A stretch of DNA of 64,000 nucleotides from contig BSQZ01000039.1 in NCBI GenBank assembly GCA_033239005.1, positions 115,816 through 179,815 on the forward strand, given 5' to 3'. Below are positions 53,826 through 64,000 of this stretch, piece by piece (within the stretch, counting starts at the first letter, position 1; every line of letters starts with the position of its first letter). The DNA is from Lamellibrachia satsuma (lineage: Eukaryota > Annelida > Polychaeta > Sabellida > Siboglinidae). Made by a program: the position numbers and the translations under genes. Below the pieces are notes generated by a model, which did not search any database, was not told the origin of the DNA, and saw only the letters and a program-made list of their open reading frames with translations.

Positions 53826-54090
53826 CTATGCTTTCACAGTTGACAACACTGGAAACGAGTCGGGAGTTGTTGACCTCAAGGTCGGAGGGGTGGCCATAAC
53901 CTCAATACTCATCGACTCAGGGGCAACCTGTAACATTACGGACAAAGCCACATGGGAGATGCTCAAGAAGGATGATGTAAAATGCTTGTCACGCAAAACA
54001 AACAAGAAACTGTTCGCATATGGACAAGAGAAACCCATTGATGTCCTTGGAACATTTGTGACAGATATTGAGTGTGAAAAGGAAGTGTGA
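53826..54090 (+). pseudogene. Gypsy-2 protease
   Basis: In a different frame from gag: NESGVVDLKVGGVAITSILI, then DSGATCNITDKATWEML with the active-site DSGA, and KLFAYGQEKPIDVLGTF. The frame ends at 54088, and homology jumps from the EFTVIKGTG-like region directly to RT-proximal sequence. I infer a deletion of some hundreds of bases between protease and RT. Confidence 0.88.
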
Positions 54091-54124
54091 AGGAGAATTC
54101 ACTGTCATAAAAGGGACCGGTAAT

Positions 54125-54980
54125 ACACGTCGACAAAATCGTACAAACAATCGCGCAACCAGTACGTCGTTTGCCATTCCGTCTACGAGAGAAAGTAGAG
54201 AAGAAACTGGATGAGCTACTGGAGAAAGAGATCATCGAAGAAGTTTCGAACACACCAACGACGTGGTTATCACCTCTTGTAGTAGTACCCAAACCAGATG
54301 GCGACATACGTATCTGTGTAGACATGCGAAGAGCCAACGAGGTAATTATGAGAGAGAGAGACATCATATTCCAACCATTGAGGAAGTTCTCGAAGACTTT
54401 AAGTGGGTCGACGGTGTTCAGCAAGCTAGATCTAAAATGGGGATTCCACCAAATGGAGCTGGCAGAGGAGTCACGGGAAATAACTACATTCGTGACACAC
54501 CGAGGATTGTACACGTATCGCAGGCTGATGTTTGGCATTGCCTCAGCACCTGAGAACTATCAGAAGATCGTGAAGAATGTACTGCGAGACTGCAAGGGAG
54601 CAGCAAACGTAGCAGACGACGTGATCGTACATGGACGAGGCGTCAAGGAACACGACTAGAACTTGTTTGCCGTGTTCAATCGTCTCAAGGGGTGTGGCTT
54701 AACACTGAACGGCGGTAAGTGCAAGTTCAGATTACCTCAACTTACATTTTACGGCCATGATCTGGGGAAACAGGGGATCGCGCCAAGTGAAGAGAAGATA
54801 GATGCGATCGTAAACGCACAAAACCCAAAGAATGCATCAGAAGTGAGATCATTTCTCGGACTTGTGCAATATTCTGCCAAGTTCCTGCCGAACTTCGCAG
54901 AGGTGGCCGAACCACTAAGAATGCTCACCAGAAAGGACCAGAAGTTCACATGGGGAGAGGACCAAGAAGAAGCATTCAGC
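54125..54980 (+). pseudogene. Gypsy-2 reverse transcriptase
   Basis: PFRLREKVEKKLDELLEKEI, WLSPLVVVPKPDGDIRICVD, motif A VFSKLDLKWGFHQMEL (Asp intact), RRLMFGIASAPENYQKI, and motif C VADDVIVHG. A stop at 54658 interrupts it, after which the thumb continues in frame with LTLNGGKCKFRLPQLTFYGH and SFLGLVQYSAKFLPNFAEVA. The catalytic residues survive, but the stop would truncate the protein. Confidence 0.92.
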
Positions 54981-55480
54981 TGAAGAAGCTCATGACAAGC
55001 GCGGAGACGCTGGCTTACTTCAAGAATGACTGCACAACACGCGTTGTAGCAGATGCAGGACCAACAGGACTCGGAGCAGTTCCGACACAGCTCCAGGAGG
55101 GACAATGGAGAGTTGTGGCACACGCGTCCAGTAACCTCACAGCAGTACAGCGGAGATACTCCCAAACAGAGAAAGAGGCGTTGGCACTGGTGTGGGCGTG
55201 TGAAAGATTTCACCTAAGATACTCCCAAACAGAGAAAGAGGCGTTGGCACTGGTGTGGGCGTGTGAAAGATTTTACCTATATGTGTATGGACGTTAATTC
55301 GAACTGGAGACGGACCACAAACCGTTGGAATGCATCTACAGCAAAACATCGAAGCCATCGGCGAGGATAGAAAGATGGGTGCTTCGTCTTCAAGGGTACC
55401 AGTACAAGGTGATCTACCGACCAGGGAAAACAAACATTGCTGATGCGCTCTCACGACTAAATCAGACGACACCAAAATAC
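54981..55480 (+). pseudogene. Gypsy-2 RNase H with in-frame 63-bp duplication
   Basis: VVADAGPTGLGAVPTQLQEG (first Asp), then RYSQTEKEALALVWACERF encoded twice (55154-55216 and 55217-55279), then FELETDHKPLECIY and RPGKTNIADALSRLN. The 63-bp tandem duplication repeats the catalytic-Glu helix. A stop at about 55296 precedes the FELETDHKPL segment. Confidence 0.92.
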
Positions 55481-56878
55481 AAGAGTGGAGAAGAAATTGA
55501 GGTGGTGCGGATGATTGCTGAGGAAAGCACACCAGTTGCTCTTACAGCGCGTGACGTAGAAACTGCATCAGAAGAAGACGCAGAGCTGACCAGTGTGAGA
55601 CACTACATACAACACAGGAACTGGCATGAGTGCAAGATGCCATACTACACGTGTGTGAAGAATGAACTCTGTGTTCTTGGGAAGCTGGTGTTACGTGGGA
55701 CAAGGATTGTAATACCACGAACACTTCGAGATGATGTTCTGCACCTTGCTCATGAAGGACACAAAGGGATCGTAAAGATGAAACAGCGGCTCAGAACCAA
55801 AGTCTGGTGGCCGAGAATGGACAATGATGCTGAGTAAATATGCAGATCATGCCATGAATGTCAAGTTGTGAGTCAACTGAGTCCGCCAAAGCCGATGCAG
55901 AGAACTGAACCACCGACAGGACCGTGGTAAGACGTTGCCATAGACATAATGGGACCTTTGCCTACGGGCGAAAATCTGATGGTGATAGTTGACTATTATA
56001 GTCGATTCTTCGAAGTTGTCATCATGCAGTCGACTACAACCGCGAAAATCATCGCTGTTTTAATTCCTATCTTTGCCATATATGGATACCCGTTCTCGGT
56101 GAACGGCAGTCAATTCCAATCTGAGGAATTCAAGAGTTTCTTACTGGAACATGGAATCGAACACCATACATCTCCACCTTTGTGGCCACAAGCAAATGAG
56201 GAGGTGGAGAGACAGAACCAAACACTTCTGAAAGAACTAAAAGTGGCTCATATGGAAGGAAAGGGATGGAAAGGAGAACTCATGAAGTTTCTGTTGACAT
56301 ACAGAACTACACCACAAGTCAGTACAGGTGTGACTCCAGCATATCTCATGTTCGGCAGAGAGCTGAAAACAAAGTTGCCAGAACTTCGAAGTGACAAAAA
56401 CATTCTGGACGAGAATGTTCGAGACCGTGATTGGAACCACAAACTAACTGCCAAAGCATATGCAGATAGCAGACGTGGAGCCATGTTAAGCCCAGTGTTA
56501 CCTGGAGAACAAGTTCTACTAAAGAACACAAAGACACCCGGAAAACTGTCAACCAACTTTGATCACAGTCCGTTCACAGTCGAAAAGAAAGAAGGTCAAG
56601 AACTGACAGTGAGATCACCGGACGGTGTTGACTACAGTATAAACAGCTCGTTCGTGAAACCATATACAGCCACTGAAGGAACAACTTCATCAACGGTGAA
56701 CCAAAGGTCTTCTGTGCCTGATTGTGCAGAAACAGGAGGATTGCAGGCCAATACTCCAAGGAAGTCACCAAACATGAGCACTCCGACGAAGACACCAAAC
56801 TTGGGGTCACCGCATCGAACAAGGTCGAAACATTTGGTGAAGGTACCTGTGAAGTACCAAGACTATATAGTGAAATAA
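55481..56878 (+). pseudogene. Gypsy-2 integrase
   Basis: HHCC domain (HEGHKGIVKMKQRLRTKVWW, then CRSCHECQVVSQ after a stop at 55836); catalytic core from 55940 with DIMGPLPTGENLMVIVDYYS, then FSVNGSQFQSEEFKSF, where the family has DNG (core Asp replaced by Val), and ANEEVERQNQTLLKELKVAH with the Glu. The C-terminal region (SPVLPGEQVLLKNTKTPGK, VKPYTATEG) is followed by a Ser/Thr/Pro-rich tail ending at 56876. The main 309-codon frame is open from 55949, but the domain is split by two upstream stops. Confidence 0.92.
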
Positions 56879-57120
56879 AGTATGCACGTCAGATACTGAG
56901 GTGAGCCTAGCGCCCTCAGATAAAGGCTGTGAAAGCCTAGTGACAAATATGTTTGGACTTTAATTAGCAAATATGTGTATGACTTTAAATGGACACTGTG
57001 TGGACTTTAGTAACTAGCTTGGAAGCTGAAGTCTCAACAATTGCGACTGAATTTGTTAAACTAGCTGTGTAGTACATACTAGTAGTCTAAGTTGTTAATT
57101 GCGTGTTGGAAGTATAAGTT

Positions 57121-57136
57121 TAAAGGAGGAAAGGAA
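57121..57136 (+). other. Gypsy-2 polypurine tract
   Basis: TAAAGGAGGAAAGGAA directly precedes the 3' LTR. Confidence 0.8.
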
Positions 57137-57255
57137 TGTAGTGTTCGAGTACTGCGAGTGGAAACGAAAACGATATGTGTTATGCGCGGTGTATTGGATA
57201 TGAATAAATGTGCGTGTTCAGAATTGGGCGGATTACAAAAGACAACAACTACACA
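57137..57255 (+). repeat. Gypsy-2 3' LTR
   Basis: TGTAGTGTTCGAGTACTGCG start, about 92% similar to the 5' LTR by eye, ends near GATTACAAAAGACAACAAC. Confidence 0.88.
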
Positions 57256-57589
57256 ATGTTTTATTATATTCCACTGTGAGTATGTATGTTTGTGTGTTGT
57301 GTTACTACTCTTAGACGCTTTGTTAATTTGCAACATTACAGTTTAAGAACTTGACATTTGCATTACACACATTACGCATTGCAAAACAAGAGGGACCGTA
57401 CCAATAATAACCGAGGTAGCCGATCAACAACATTACGAACAGTTTTACATGTTGAGCTTAGATTTGGCACAACAAGGCATTGAGAAAAAACAATGGATAT
57501 GCCTTTTTAAAATACACGACTTCCGGTAGCAGGCGTCTATAATTCTGGCACGGTCGAATGTTTATTTAACCTTACGTCCTTAACACTAT
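57256..57589. other. Short repeat remnant and unassigned sequence
   Basis: 57260-57315 matches the first part of the 41950/57590 family. The rest is unassigned. Confidence 0.5.
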
Positions 57590-58085
57590 ACGAATGTTAA
57601 TATAATCCACAGTGAGTGTGTATATTTGTGTAATATACTACTCCTCCTGGACACTTTGCACCACGGACGCCAAACTTTCATGGGTTCATCTACGACCCCC
57701 ACGGTCGGGTCGCACAGTTTTATTTTTATTTTTTTTATTTACCCACCGTTACCCTTTCTGAGAACAATCAGATTACCCTTTGCAGTTGCTGTCCGCAACA
57801 CTACGCGCGCAATACGTACATTTGTTGAGAACAAATTATTTTCTTCGATGTTACATACACGGACAAGGCGTCGTTAGACGTTATTATAGCTGCCAGTCGC
57901 GATCCGGCGGCAACAAGTGCCAAGGAATAGATGGTTATTGGTGGGATCATGTTGTGCATTCTGACATTTGGTAAACACGGACTACAAATTATCAAGTGCG
58001 GAGGATAAGCATTTTTGCTAGTTAACATAATTAAATGAGATTGTGAGTAGCGCTGTTAAGTTAAAATGTATTTTCACTTATATAA
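57590..58085 (+). repeat. Duplicated module, copy 2, left half
   Basis: Partner of 41950-42490. About 4.4 kb of other sequence, including the RTE LINE, separates it from the right half at 62510. Confidence 0.88.
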
Positions 58086-59279
58086 ATATAAGAAAGAAAG
58101 AAAGAGTGTTATCAGCCATAAAACATCATTCGTGCCTCCGGTTCTCGTGACGCTATCTGGCAGTTAACATTCTCGTTGCGTGGACAAACAGTGTATTATT
58201 AAATAAATAAAAGTACACAATACATGCCATTCACGCGCGTACCTAGTTGAAAAAACCACACACTTTATTGTTGTTGTAGTAGAGTTGTTGCGGCTAAACT
58301 CAGCTTAGTTGGCCTTTGTTTACTAAACTTAACTCGTTCTGACGTAGCAGCTCCGAAGTCTAGCTGCATCGATTTCCAAGAATTGCTGGGCGATCATTGG
58401 TCGATATGGCCAACCGAGATTTGATCAGAATCTCCCACGTTTAGAGTAAACCACTGGCATAAAATTGCTGATTGCAGTTGCAAAACAAGATTTATGTGCT
58501 GCTTTTATTAAGTAATACAATATTGTCCGGATTGCCACCTACCATCTATTTAAAACGATGGATTGTATATCTAAAAACTCGTAACTTTCATAAAAGTCAA
58601 AACATTTTCCACAACTTTATTACGTGTATAAATTGACCAAGTCATGTCGGGGCAAGATGCCCCCGGGAGGATATGGGCCCGCACTCTAAGGGGGTGTCTT
58701 CCCCAAGTAGGTATGATGTAACAGCACATATGTCCTACATTTTGTAGCAATACATTGAACTGTACACACTAGAGATGAATTTAAAAATAGTTGCACGATG
58801 TCAAGTGAGATATGTGTGTTTCAGCGCAAGGTTACAAACATTAATTTTTAAGTTATGCGGGGAACTTAAAACGAAGGATTCTTCTTAACCGTCTATTTCG
58901 TCCGTATATGCTTTTGGGCAGAATCGGCTCTAGGTAGCAGCATTGCACTCATCCACCCGAGACATAAAGTAAGCGCGTATAATGTTGGACATACGAGGAG
59001 GCGTCTTATCCACACGGGAACTCCTTGCCACACCCAAATCTACACCTCAAACCTGAGCCGCCACTTTCTCGGTCGTAGCAGTCTCCCTCCACAAAACCAG
59101 CATCACCAAAAAGAGAGTAGGAGGCGAGAGTGGGGAATCTAGAACCTTGTCCCGGAACCAAACACCGAACCGAATTATGCTGCAATAATATGCCAAATGT
59201 CTCCTTGTACGAGAAACGTGCTGCGAGCGGTGCTCAGCCGAGGGAACTCAGAATACCACGTTACTTAATCCTCTTGGCC
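58086..59279. other. Unassigned sequence between module and RTE LINE
   Basis: No gene recognised. A GAAAGAAAGAAAG run lies at 58091, and CATGTCGGGGCAAGATGCCC at about 58645 is related to 40507. The last part, near 59150-59280, may be the 3' UTR of the LINE. Confidence 0.45.
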
Positions 59280-59282
59280 CCT

Positions 59283-59640
59283 TCAGGAGCAAAGGGCGTC
59301 AACCATGTTTCTCCACCTCACTCTCTTCTGGGCTAGAGCTTTGACCTCTTGCCAGATGACCCCCACTTTATCAAGATCTTGCAGTGTGGAGCGTCTCCAG
59401 TTGATTTTTAGCCTTCCTTGTCTTCTCTTTCCTTGTGGGTTATAGTCCAGTGCTTGTTTGGTTGTATTTGTTGGATCTTTTCTGAGTGTTTGGCCAATCC
59501 AGCTCCATTTTCTCCTCTTGATTGTAGTGCTTATTTCTTCCTGTTTGGTTTTCTTCCAGAGCTCTTTATTTGATATTTTGTTAGGCCACCATACCTTAAG
59601 GATGAATCGGAGGCGACTGTTGATGAAGACTTAGAGTTTG
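59283..59640 (-). pseudogene. RTE LINE C-terminal domain
   Basis: FINSRLRFILKVWWPNKISN, KRRKWSWIGQTLRKDPTNTT, QALDYNPQGKRRQGRLKINW, RSTLQDLDKVGVIWQEVKAL and VDALCS, the usual C-terminus of RTE proteins. It overlaps the end of the RT frame with one shift. Confidence 0.88.
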
Positions 59641-60839
59641 TTGTTGAGAGACTGAGTAGTTTTCCACGTTTCACAGCCATAGAGAAGAACTGCTTTAATG
59701 TTGGTGTTGAAAATGCGGATCTTAGTGTGTATGGATAGTTGGGAATAGAGCCATACAGGGCATAGGGTTCTGAAGGCATGGCAAGCTTTATTGAAGCGTA
59801 GCTCCACATCTTTGTCAGCTCCACCATTTGTACTGATGTTGCTCCCGAGGTAGATTAAGTCTTTTACTTCCTCAACAGTACCACTTTCTAGTGAGATGGG
59901 TTCGGAGGATCTGCTGTTGACTTTCATCACCTTTGTCTTTCCCACATTAATCTTAAGACCCAGTTGGCTGCTTTTTTCTTGAAGCCTTTCTGTTTTTTTT
60001 TGTTGCATGTGTTTATGGGTTTCTGAGATTCAAGTCTTCTAGTTGTGAGAACAAGTTCCACTGGATCCCAGTACGATGGTGTTCTGTGGATCTTTTCATT
60101 GTCCAGTCTATGGCTATCAGAAAGAGCAGTGGAGATAGCAAGCAGCCCTGTCGTACTCCAGTTCCAATCTGGAAGCCCTCTGAAACTTGTCCATTAAAGA
60201 TGACATGACCAGTGAAACGTTCGTACATGTTCTTTATTAGGGTTACACATTTTTTGGGTAAACCATAATGCCTCAGGAGCTTCCATAGAACTGTCCTATC
60301 TATACTATCAAATGCTTTTTCGAAGTCCACAAAGTTTATGTAAAGGGAGCTCTGCCATTCAATGCATTGTTCAACGATAATCCTGAGTGTAGCAATGTGA
60401 TCTGTACAGGATTTATCCTTTCTAAAACCTTCTCCAGTTCCTTTCTTAGCTTCTTATCAACTGTTTCTTGTATCCTAACCAGGATGATACGGCATATCAT
60501 TTTACTGGGCACTGATAGAAGCATGATCCCTCTCCAGTTCTTACATTCATTGAGGTTGCCTTTCTTGGGGATTGTAACTAGCATACCTGTCTTCCATTCA
60601 GTTGGTATTTCCTCTTTATCCCATATCTCATTTAGCACGCTGTATAAAACGTATGTGGTGGCACCAATATCAGCTTTTAAGACATCAGATGGTACATTGT
60701 CAATTCCAGGTGCTTTGCCTAGCTTCAGCTTTTTGATGGCTCTCTTGATCTCCTCTTTGGATATCCTACCACAATTAATGTTATGGTCTTCATTTGTTTT
60801 CCCAATGTCTGGGATTGAATCTGGTGGAGGCCTATTCAA
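59631..60839 (-). pseudogene. RTE LINE reverse transcriptase, motif C deleted
   Basis: RISKEEIKRAIKKLKLGKAP, DNVPSDVLKADIGAT, WKTGMLVTIPKKGNLNECKN, RGIMLLSVPSKMICRIIL; then MDFEKAFDSIDRTVLWKLLR (motif A) and TGVRQGCLLSPLLFLIAIDW (motif B) in the next frame; GIQWNLFSQLEDLNL is followed directly by a THMQQKKTERLQEKSSQLGL-like stretch, so the FADD segment is absent. Later GKTKVMKVNSRSSEPI, DLIYLGSNISTNGGADKDVE and AVLLYGCETWKTTQSLNNKL. There are two frame changes. Confidence 0.92.
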
Positions 60840-61204
60840 GATATCTTGGAAATATTCTTTCCAGCGTTGTAACTGTAAAGATTCCTTAGTGAGAAGGTTT
60901 CCCTGTTTGTCCCTGATGGGGCGACTAGTGCTGTTGTTCTTCCCCGCTAGCTGTCTGTTGATCTTGTATTACTCTCTGGAGTTGTTTTGCCTAGCTGCGA
61001 TCTTAGCCTCGTTTGCTAGTTTTTCGACATATGTTTTCTTTTCCCTCTTTGTCTTCTTTTTAACTGTTTTGTTTCTTTCCTGCTGCCGTTTTTTCCTTGT
61101 GTCATCTGCTTCCTTGTTGAGTTTCATCTTATTCTCCCTCCTTGCTTCAATAGCTTCCCATGTGTCGTCTGTAATACAGTCCTTCCTCCTAGCTTCCCAG
61201 CAGC

Positions 61205-61695
61205 CTAGGACTTGTTCACAGGTGTCTGTAATTGAATTCTTGCATCTTGTCCACTTTTCATCAATGTTTTTCCCTCTTCCAATGCTTGGAACCTGTTCCG
61301 TAGTGTGATTCCCAGTTCCTGTCGTATTTTAGTATTTTGAAGTTTTCTCATCTCAAACCTTCTTTGTACCTTGTTATCCGTCTTCTTCTTTGCTGCTAGC
61401 TTCATCCTAAATTCACCCACAAGGAGGTGGTGGTCGGAGTTTTGAGACTTTTTGCTGCATCCTTTGAGAGGAGCAGCCCTACTCCATGTGTGTGCGCATC
61501 TTCTTCTCTCTCATTCCCAGAGTACAAGTAAGTTTCTCCAGTTCCATCTGCTTTCACAGACTCCAATGATGCTCAGCTTGTATCTTCTCATTTCTTTGGC
61601 GAGCTGTGCCAGTTTTCCTGCCTGGTACAGTGTCCTGACATTCCAACATCCAAATCTAATTTTTGACTTGAGCTCTTCCTCCCTTGGGCTTCCTG
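61205..61695 (-). pseudogene. RTE LINE endonuclease, internally deleted
   Basis: Starts GCWNVRTLYQAGKLAQLAKE, then MRRYKLSIIGVCESRWNW and, after an internal deletion of most of the domain and a stop, SDHHLLVGEFRMKLAAKKKT with the terminal SDH motif, followed by the linker RRFEMRKLQNTKIRQELGIT. The central catalytic segments are missing. Confidence 0.85.
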
Positions 61696-62045
61696 TCGGC
61701 TTTCACCCAAGGGATTCATACGCACCCTTCCAGGACAGCCTGCTTTGCTCAGATCGAGGTGTGGTTGAGTATTCATGGTTTCGGTTTCTGTAATCGATTT
61801 CAATAACAACTGAGTGGGTGATTAGCCCAAGCCGCTCTGCCCACAAGTTTTCCGCAGTGGTCGTAGACCATTTTCCTCCCGGGCTCCATGATCAAGAGAT
61901 GTGGCTGGACTGTGCTTTGTCTGACCACTCGCCCCAGACCTGCCCGGTATGGTTGGACCTGCCAGGAGTTGCCTCCCACCGGTATAGCTCAGAGGGTCAT
62001 AGGGGTACACAAGCCTCCTTACCATGACAAGGTAACAGTCCACAA

Positions 62046-62509
62046 GGAAGAGAATACCACGTAAGTACGCACAAACTCATGACATACTATGCATGAGTGT
62101 GTTTTTTACCTACTGGTGTGTCACCTCGTTCTTTAATGACTAAAACACATAATAGTTACTGCCTTTTTCTGAGTCCTGTTAAGTTATAGTTGTTCGTAGA
62201 TATGTAGATTATACACCATGTAAAGCTTCATCATGCCTTCTTTGAAATACCGTCTAAAAACTTATTAGCAACGTATTCACTCATGTCGGCCAAGTTGTCA
62301 GTATTTAGGTATGTGAATATCGGCGCGAAACATATAAATAGCTTGTGACCTGCACATTCAGCAGGGATCAGTACTTATACGTTACGAAACAAGCGATATG
62401 TATAACAAAAACTTATAGCTGAAACTGTTTAATATCGGAGGAGTGACGAAATACGTAGATGGTGCAATGGTAGTGTCCATTGATATAATATGATATAAAG
62501 ATAAAAATT
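62046..62509. other. Unassigned intron sequence
   Basis: AT-rich, nothing recognised. Confidence 0.4.
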
Positions 62510-63260
62510 CTGATAGTAATATATTCAAACTGTAGTTCATTAACCACATTTAAACGGTCAATATGTTCAAAATTAAAGTTTATACAATCTGGTATTTTCT
62601 TAAGTTAAAAACTATCAGACGTTTAATATTATTAATACTATTTAATAAGTAAGTGTTCTGTTATAAAATAAGTACTACTAATACATGTACAGTATTTCAA
62701 CAGGCAGAGGTGGTGTTTGAAAAAAACATGTAATTTGCACAGTTTAGTGTTCTCAGTGTACAACGTATTATTTTAATTTCCAGTTCAACCCAGTGTAAAG
62801 CGACGTTCACTGGGTTTTGACATTGACACCGCCGATTCAAGGAGTGTTTACATTGACACCGCCGGTTCACGGAGTGTTGACATTGTCCAACGGGAAAGAG
62901 AAGAAAAACTCGGCCTTGGTCAGTTTACGAATATGAATAATGGATTGTTTAGTAGAAAAGTCAGACCTGAAATACAGCCAGTGGTGTATTTAGTGGGGGT
63001 GGCATTCGGCCATGAACCCCTTTGGCTTAATAATATTTTATTGCTTCCCCATTGTTCCGTTACGTCTCTACATGCTAACATGGTAAACTGATGCATGACT
63101 AAGCTTTTCCCCTTTGCCCCACCCCTTAGCCCCTGACCACCTTGCCCCTTCCCCTTTGACCTCTTGCGACACCCTTGATACGCCACAGAAAACAATGAGT
63201 AAAATTCGATTGTTACAGCAAGTGCATGCAGTGTTGTCCTAACACTGCATGTACAAGTAT
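62510..63260 (+). repeat. Duplicated module, copy 2, right half (contains exon 2')
   Basis: Partner of 42640-43380, similar across flanks and exon, about 90% identical by eye, with small indels. Confidence 0.9.
62784..62918 (+). pseudogene. Exon 2', diverged duplicate of exon 2
   Basis: Acceptor TTTCCAG is conserved; the donor has changed from GTGAGT to GTCAGT. The exon is 135 bp, not 98: a 30-bp in-frame tandem duplication (the ACATTGACACCGCCGGTTCA segment) plus 7 extra bases. Read in phase 1 it gives PSVKRRSLGFDIDTAD, SRSVYIDTAGSRSVDIV and QREREEKLGL, but ends in phase 1, so splicing to exon 3 would stop after a few residues. It could be a dead exon or an alternative exon giving a different C-terminus. 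The weak donor favours a dead exon. Confidence 0.6.
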
Positions 63261-63583
63261 TTGCTATCCCGTCAACACGAGCAGTTTTTCATAGGTCCAC
63301 ACGTGACATGTGTAGGTTAAGCTTTTTTATGCGACACTTGATGGTACAACTTGATTAATGTGTTTAGTTACATTAATCTTGGATTTGTTTAAATTATTCT
63401 TGGATTTGTTTAAATTAATTTAAGTTAACTTATATTTTGGAAGTTAAGTCATTTAGCTAACGAATAATTTAGCTAACGATTAATTTTTTGCTGATTAATG
63501 AATGACACTTTGAATGACCCCTAATTGGGCACCTAATGAAATGAATGACGTTTAACTACTATGTTGTGCACCTTTCTTACTAG
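63261..63583. other. End of proposed intron 2
   Basis: AT-rich; contains short direct repeats (TCTTGGATTTGTTTAAATTA twice near 63377). No gene. Confidence 0.5.
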
Positions 63584-63622
63584 GCGGATCGAATTAACAG
63601 AAGAACGTCTGCTGGAGCCTGA
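63584..63622 (+). CDS. Exon 3 (terminal) of the candidate secreted peptide gene
   Basis: Acceptor CCTTTCTTACTAG ends at 63583. In phase 0, matching exon 2, it encodes ADRINRRTSAGA and then TGA. The 3' UTR runs to about 63870 with AATAAA at 63847-63852. The short coding part with RR near the C-terminus would end the 69-residue precursor. The pairing with exon 2 is inferred from phase and the poly(A) signal. Confidence 0.5.
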   Translation, partial: ADRINRRTSAGA

Positions 63623-63846
63623 CACCTCCAAGTAGTAGTGATCTGTGGCACGGACGACTAGAACACACAGTTTCAGCGATTACGCTCGTGTTTAATTCGT
63701 ACACATGCAACTGAATTTCTTATGAATTTATGTTGAATTACTACTGCTGTGTAACTAACACCGTCAGTCTTCGTTATAACGACACGTATTGTTTTCTAAA
63801 CGTTACACTTTGCTGATTGCTCGTCTGTCATGCATATGCATTCTTG

Positions 63847-63852
63847 AATAAA
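63847..63852 (+). terminator. Poly(A) signal AATAAA
   Basis: Canonical hexamer 225 bp after the exon 3 stop, with GGTTGTTGGTAT about 20 bp downstream as a possible GT-rich element. Cleavage is expected near 63865-63872. Confidence 0.6.
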
Positions 63853-64000
63853 TCGAATGCAATGTATGCATCGGTTGTTGGTATATTGCATTGTATGATA
63901 GTTTGCACACACTTCCCCAAATGCTTACGTAGAGATGTTAGAACGTACTACACATGCCCGCGTTGAACGTTGTATATATTTCTCAACTTATATAAATCGA

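Larger units (their letters stand above)
52828..57255 (+). mobile_element. Gypsy-2: Mag-like Ty3/Gypsy retrotransposon, inactive
   Basis: About 4.4 kb with short LTRs (about 118 bp), gag with two zinc knuckles, DSGA protease, RT with an ADD motif, RNase H, integrase and a polypurine tract, all on the plus strand. Short LTRs, two CCHC knuckles and the ADD(V/I)IVHG motif are typical of the Mag lineage. Breaks: frameshift early in gag, a deletion between protease and RT, stops at 54658, 54981, 55296, 55836 and 55928, and an integrase core change. It has inserted beside, or into, a short copy of the 41950 repeat family (TGTGAGTATGTATGTTTG near 57270). Confidence 0.94.
59280..62045 (-). mobile_element. 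RTE-like LINE, nearly full length but inactive
   Basis: Minus strand, from about 61700 (endonuclease start) to 59283 (C-terminal VDALCS motif), with a probable 5' UTR up to 62045. The motif set (GCWNVRTLYQAGK, SDHHLLVGEF, FDSIDRTVLWKLLRHYGLP, GVRQGCLLSPLLF, WWPNKISNKELW, KRRKWSWIGQTLRKDP) belongs to the RTE-like LINEs common in marine invertebrates. The key defect is loss of the RT motif C codons between about 60010 and 60040. Confidence 0.92.

Noticed and set aside
60367..61308. 313-codon plus-strand frame opposite the RTE LINE
   Set aside because: Antisense shadow of the LINE coding sequence; no independent domain.
61975..62005. tRNA-like GGTATAGCTCAGAGGGTC stretch
   Set aside because: No cloverleaf could be completed; it lies in the probable 5' leader of the RTE LINE.

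Overview
The window is metazoan nuclear DNA, dominated by repeats. It has long satellites and dinucleotide microsatellites, two Ty3/Gypsy LTR retrotransposons, several non-LTR retrotransposons (Jockey-superfamily, CR1/Rex1-like and RTE-like), GT-AG intron signals, an AATAAA poly(A) signal and a 10-N scaffold gap. There are no bacterial operons, RBSs or CRISPR arrays. A marine invertebrate or basal chordate would fit the repeat repertoire, but no species can be named from sequence alone.

Layout. 1-8213: alternating blocks of a 35-bp and a 26-bp satellite, partly in inverted order. 8214-10750: a decayed LINE on the minus strand that abuts the satellite. 11291-12165: a diverged 26-bp satellite with a 182-bp higher-order unit. 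12657-20106: an 7.4-kb Gypsy element with two LTRs, dead by mutation, followed by a perfect 720-bp (TG)n. 20829-24412: duplicated repeat modules around a candidate promoter and first exon. 24795-38500: a giant palindrome with two arms of about 6.8 kb and a 46-bp spacer, nearly identical, bracketed by direct duplications at 23886 and 39600. 41950-43380: a module carrying a second exon. 43991-44000: assembly gap. 46470-47165: an RTE fragment. 48700-52330: a CR1/Rex1-like LINE carrying an antisense insertion of its own family. 52828-57255: a second, Mag-like Gypsy element. 57590-63260: a split duplicate of the 42-kb module, including a diverged copy of its exon, interrupted by a decayed RTE LINE. 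63584-63852: a candidate terminal exon with poly(A) signal.

The only host gene I can propose is a three-exon gene on the plus strand (exons 22321-22393, 42912-43009 and 63584-63622). The splice phases match (1 then 0) and it would encode a 69-residue secreted peptide precursor. All the satellites and mobile elements from 22.4 to 63.6 kb, including the palindrome, would then lie in its two introns. The product is not recognised.

Every transposon coding region seen carries frameshifts, stops, deletions or catalytic-residue changes, so none looks autonomous. The most unusual objects are the palindrome, the hidden peptide gene with its duplicated second exon, and the satellite that is open in all three frames of one strand.
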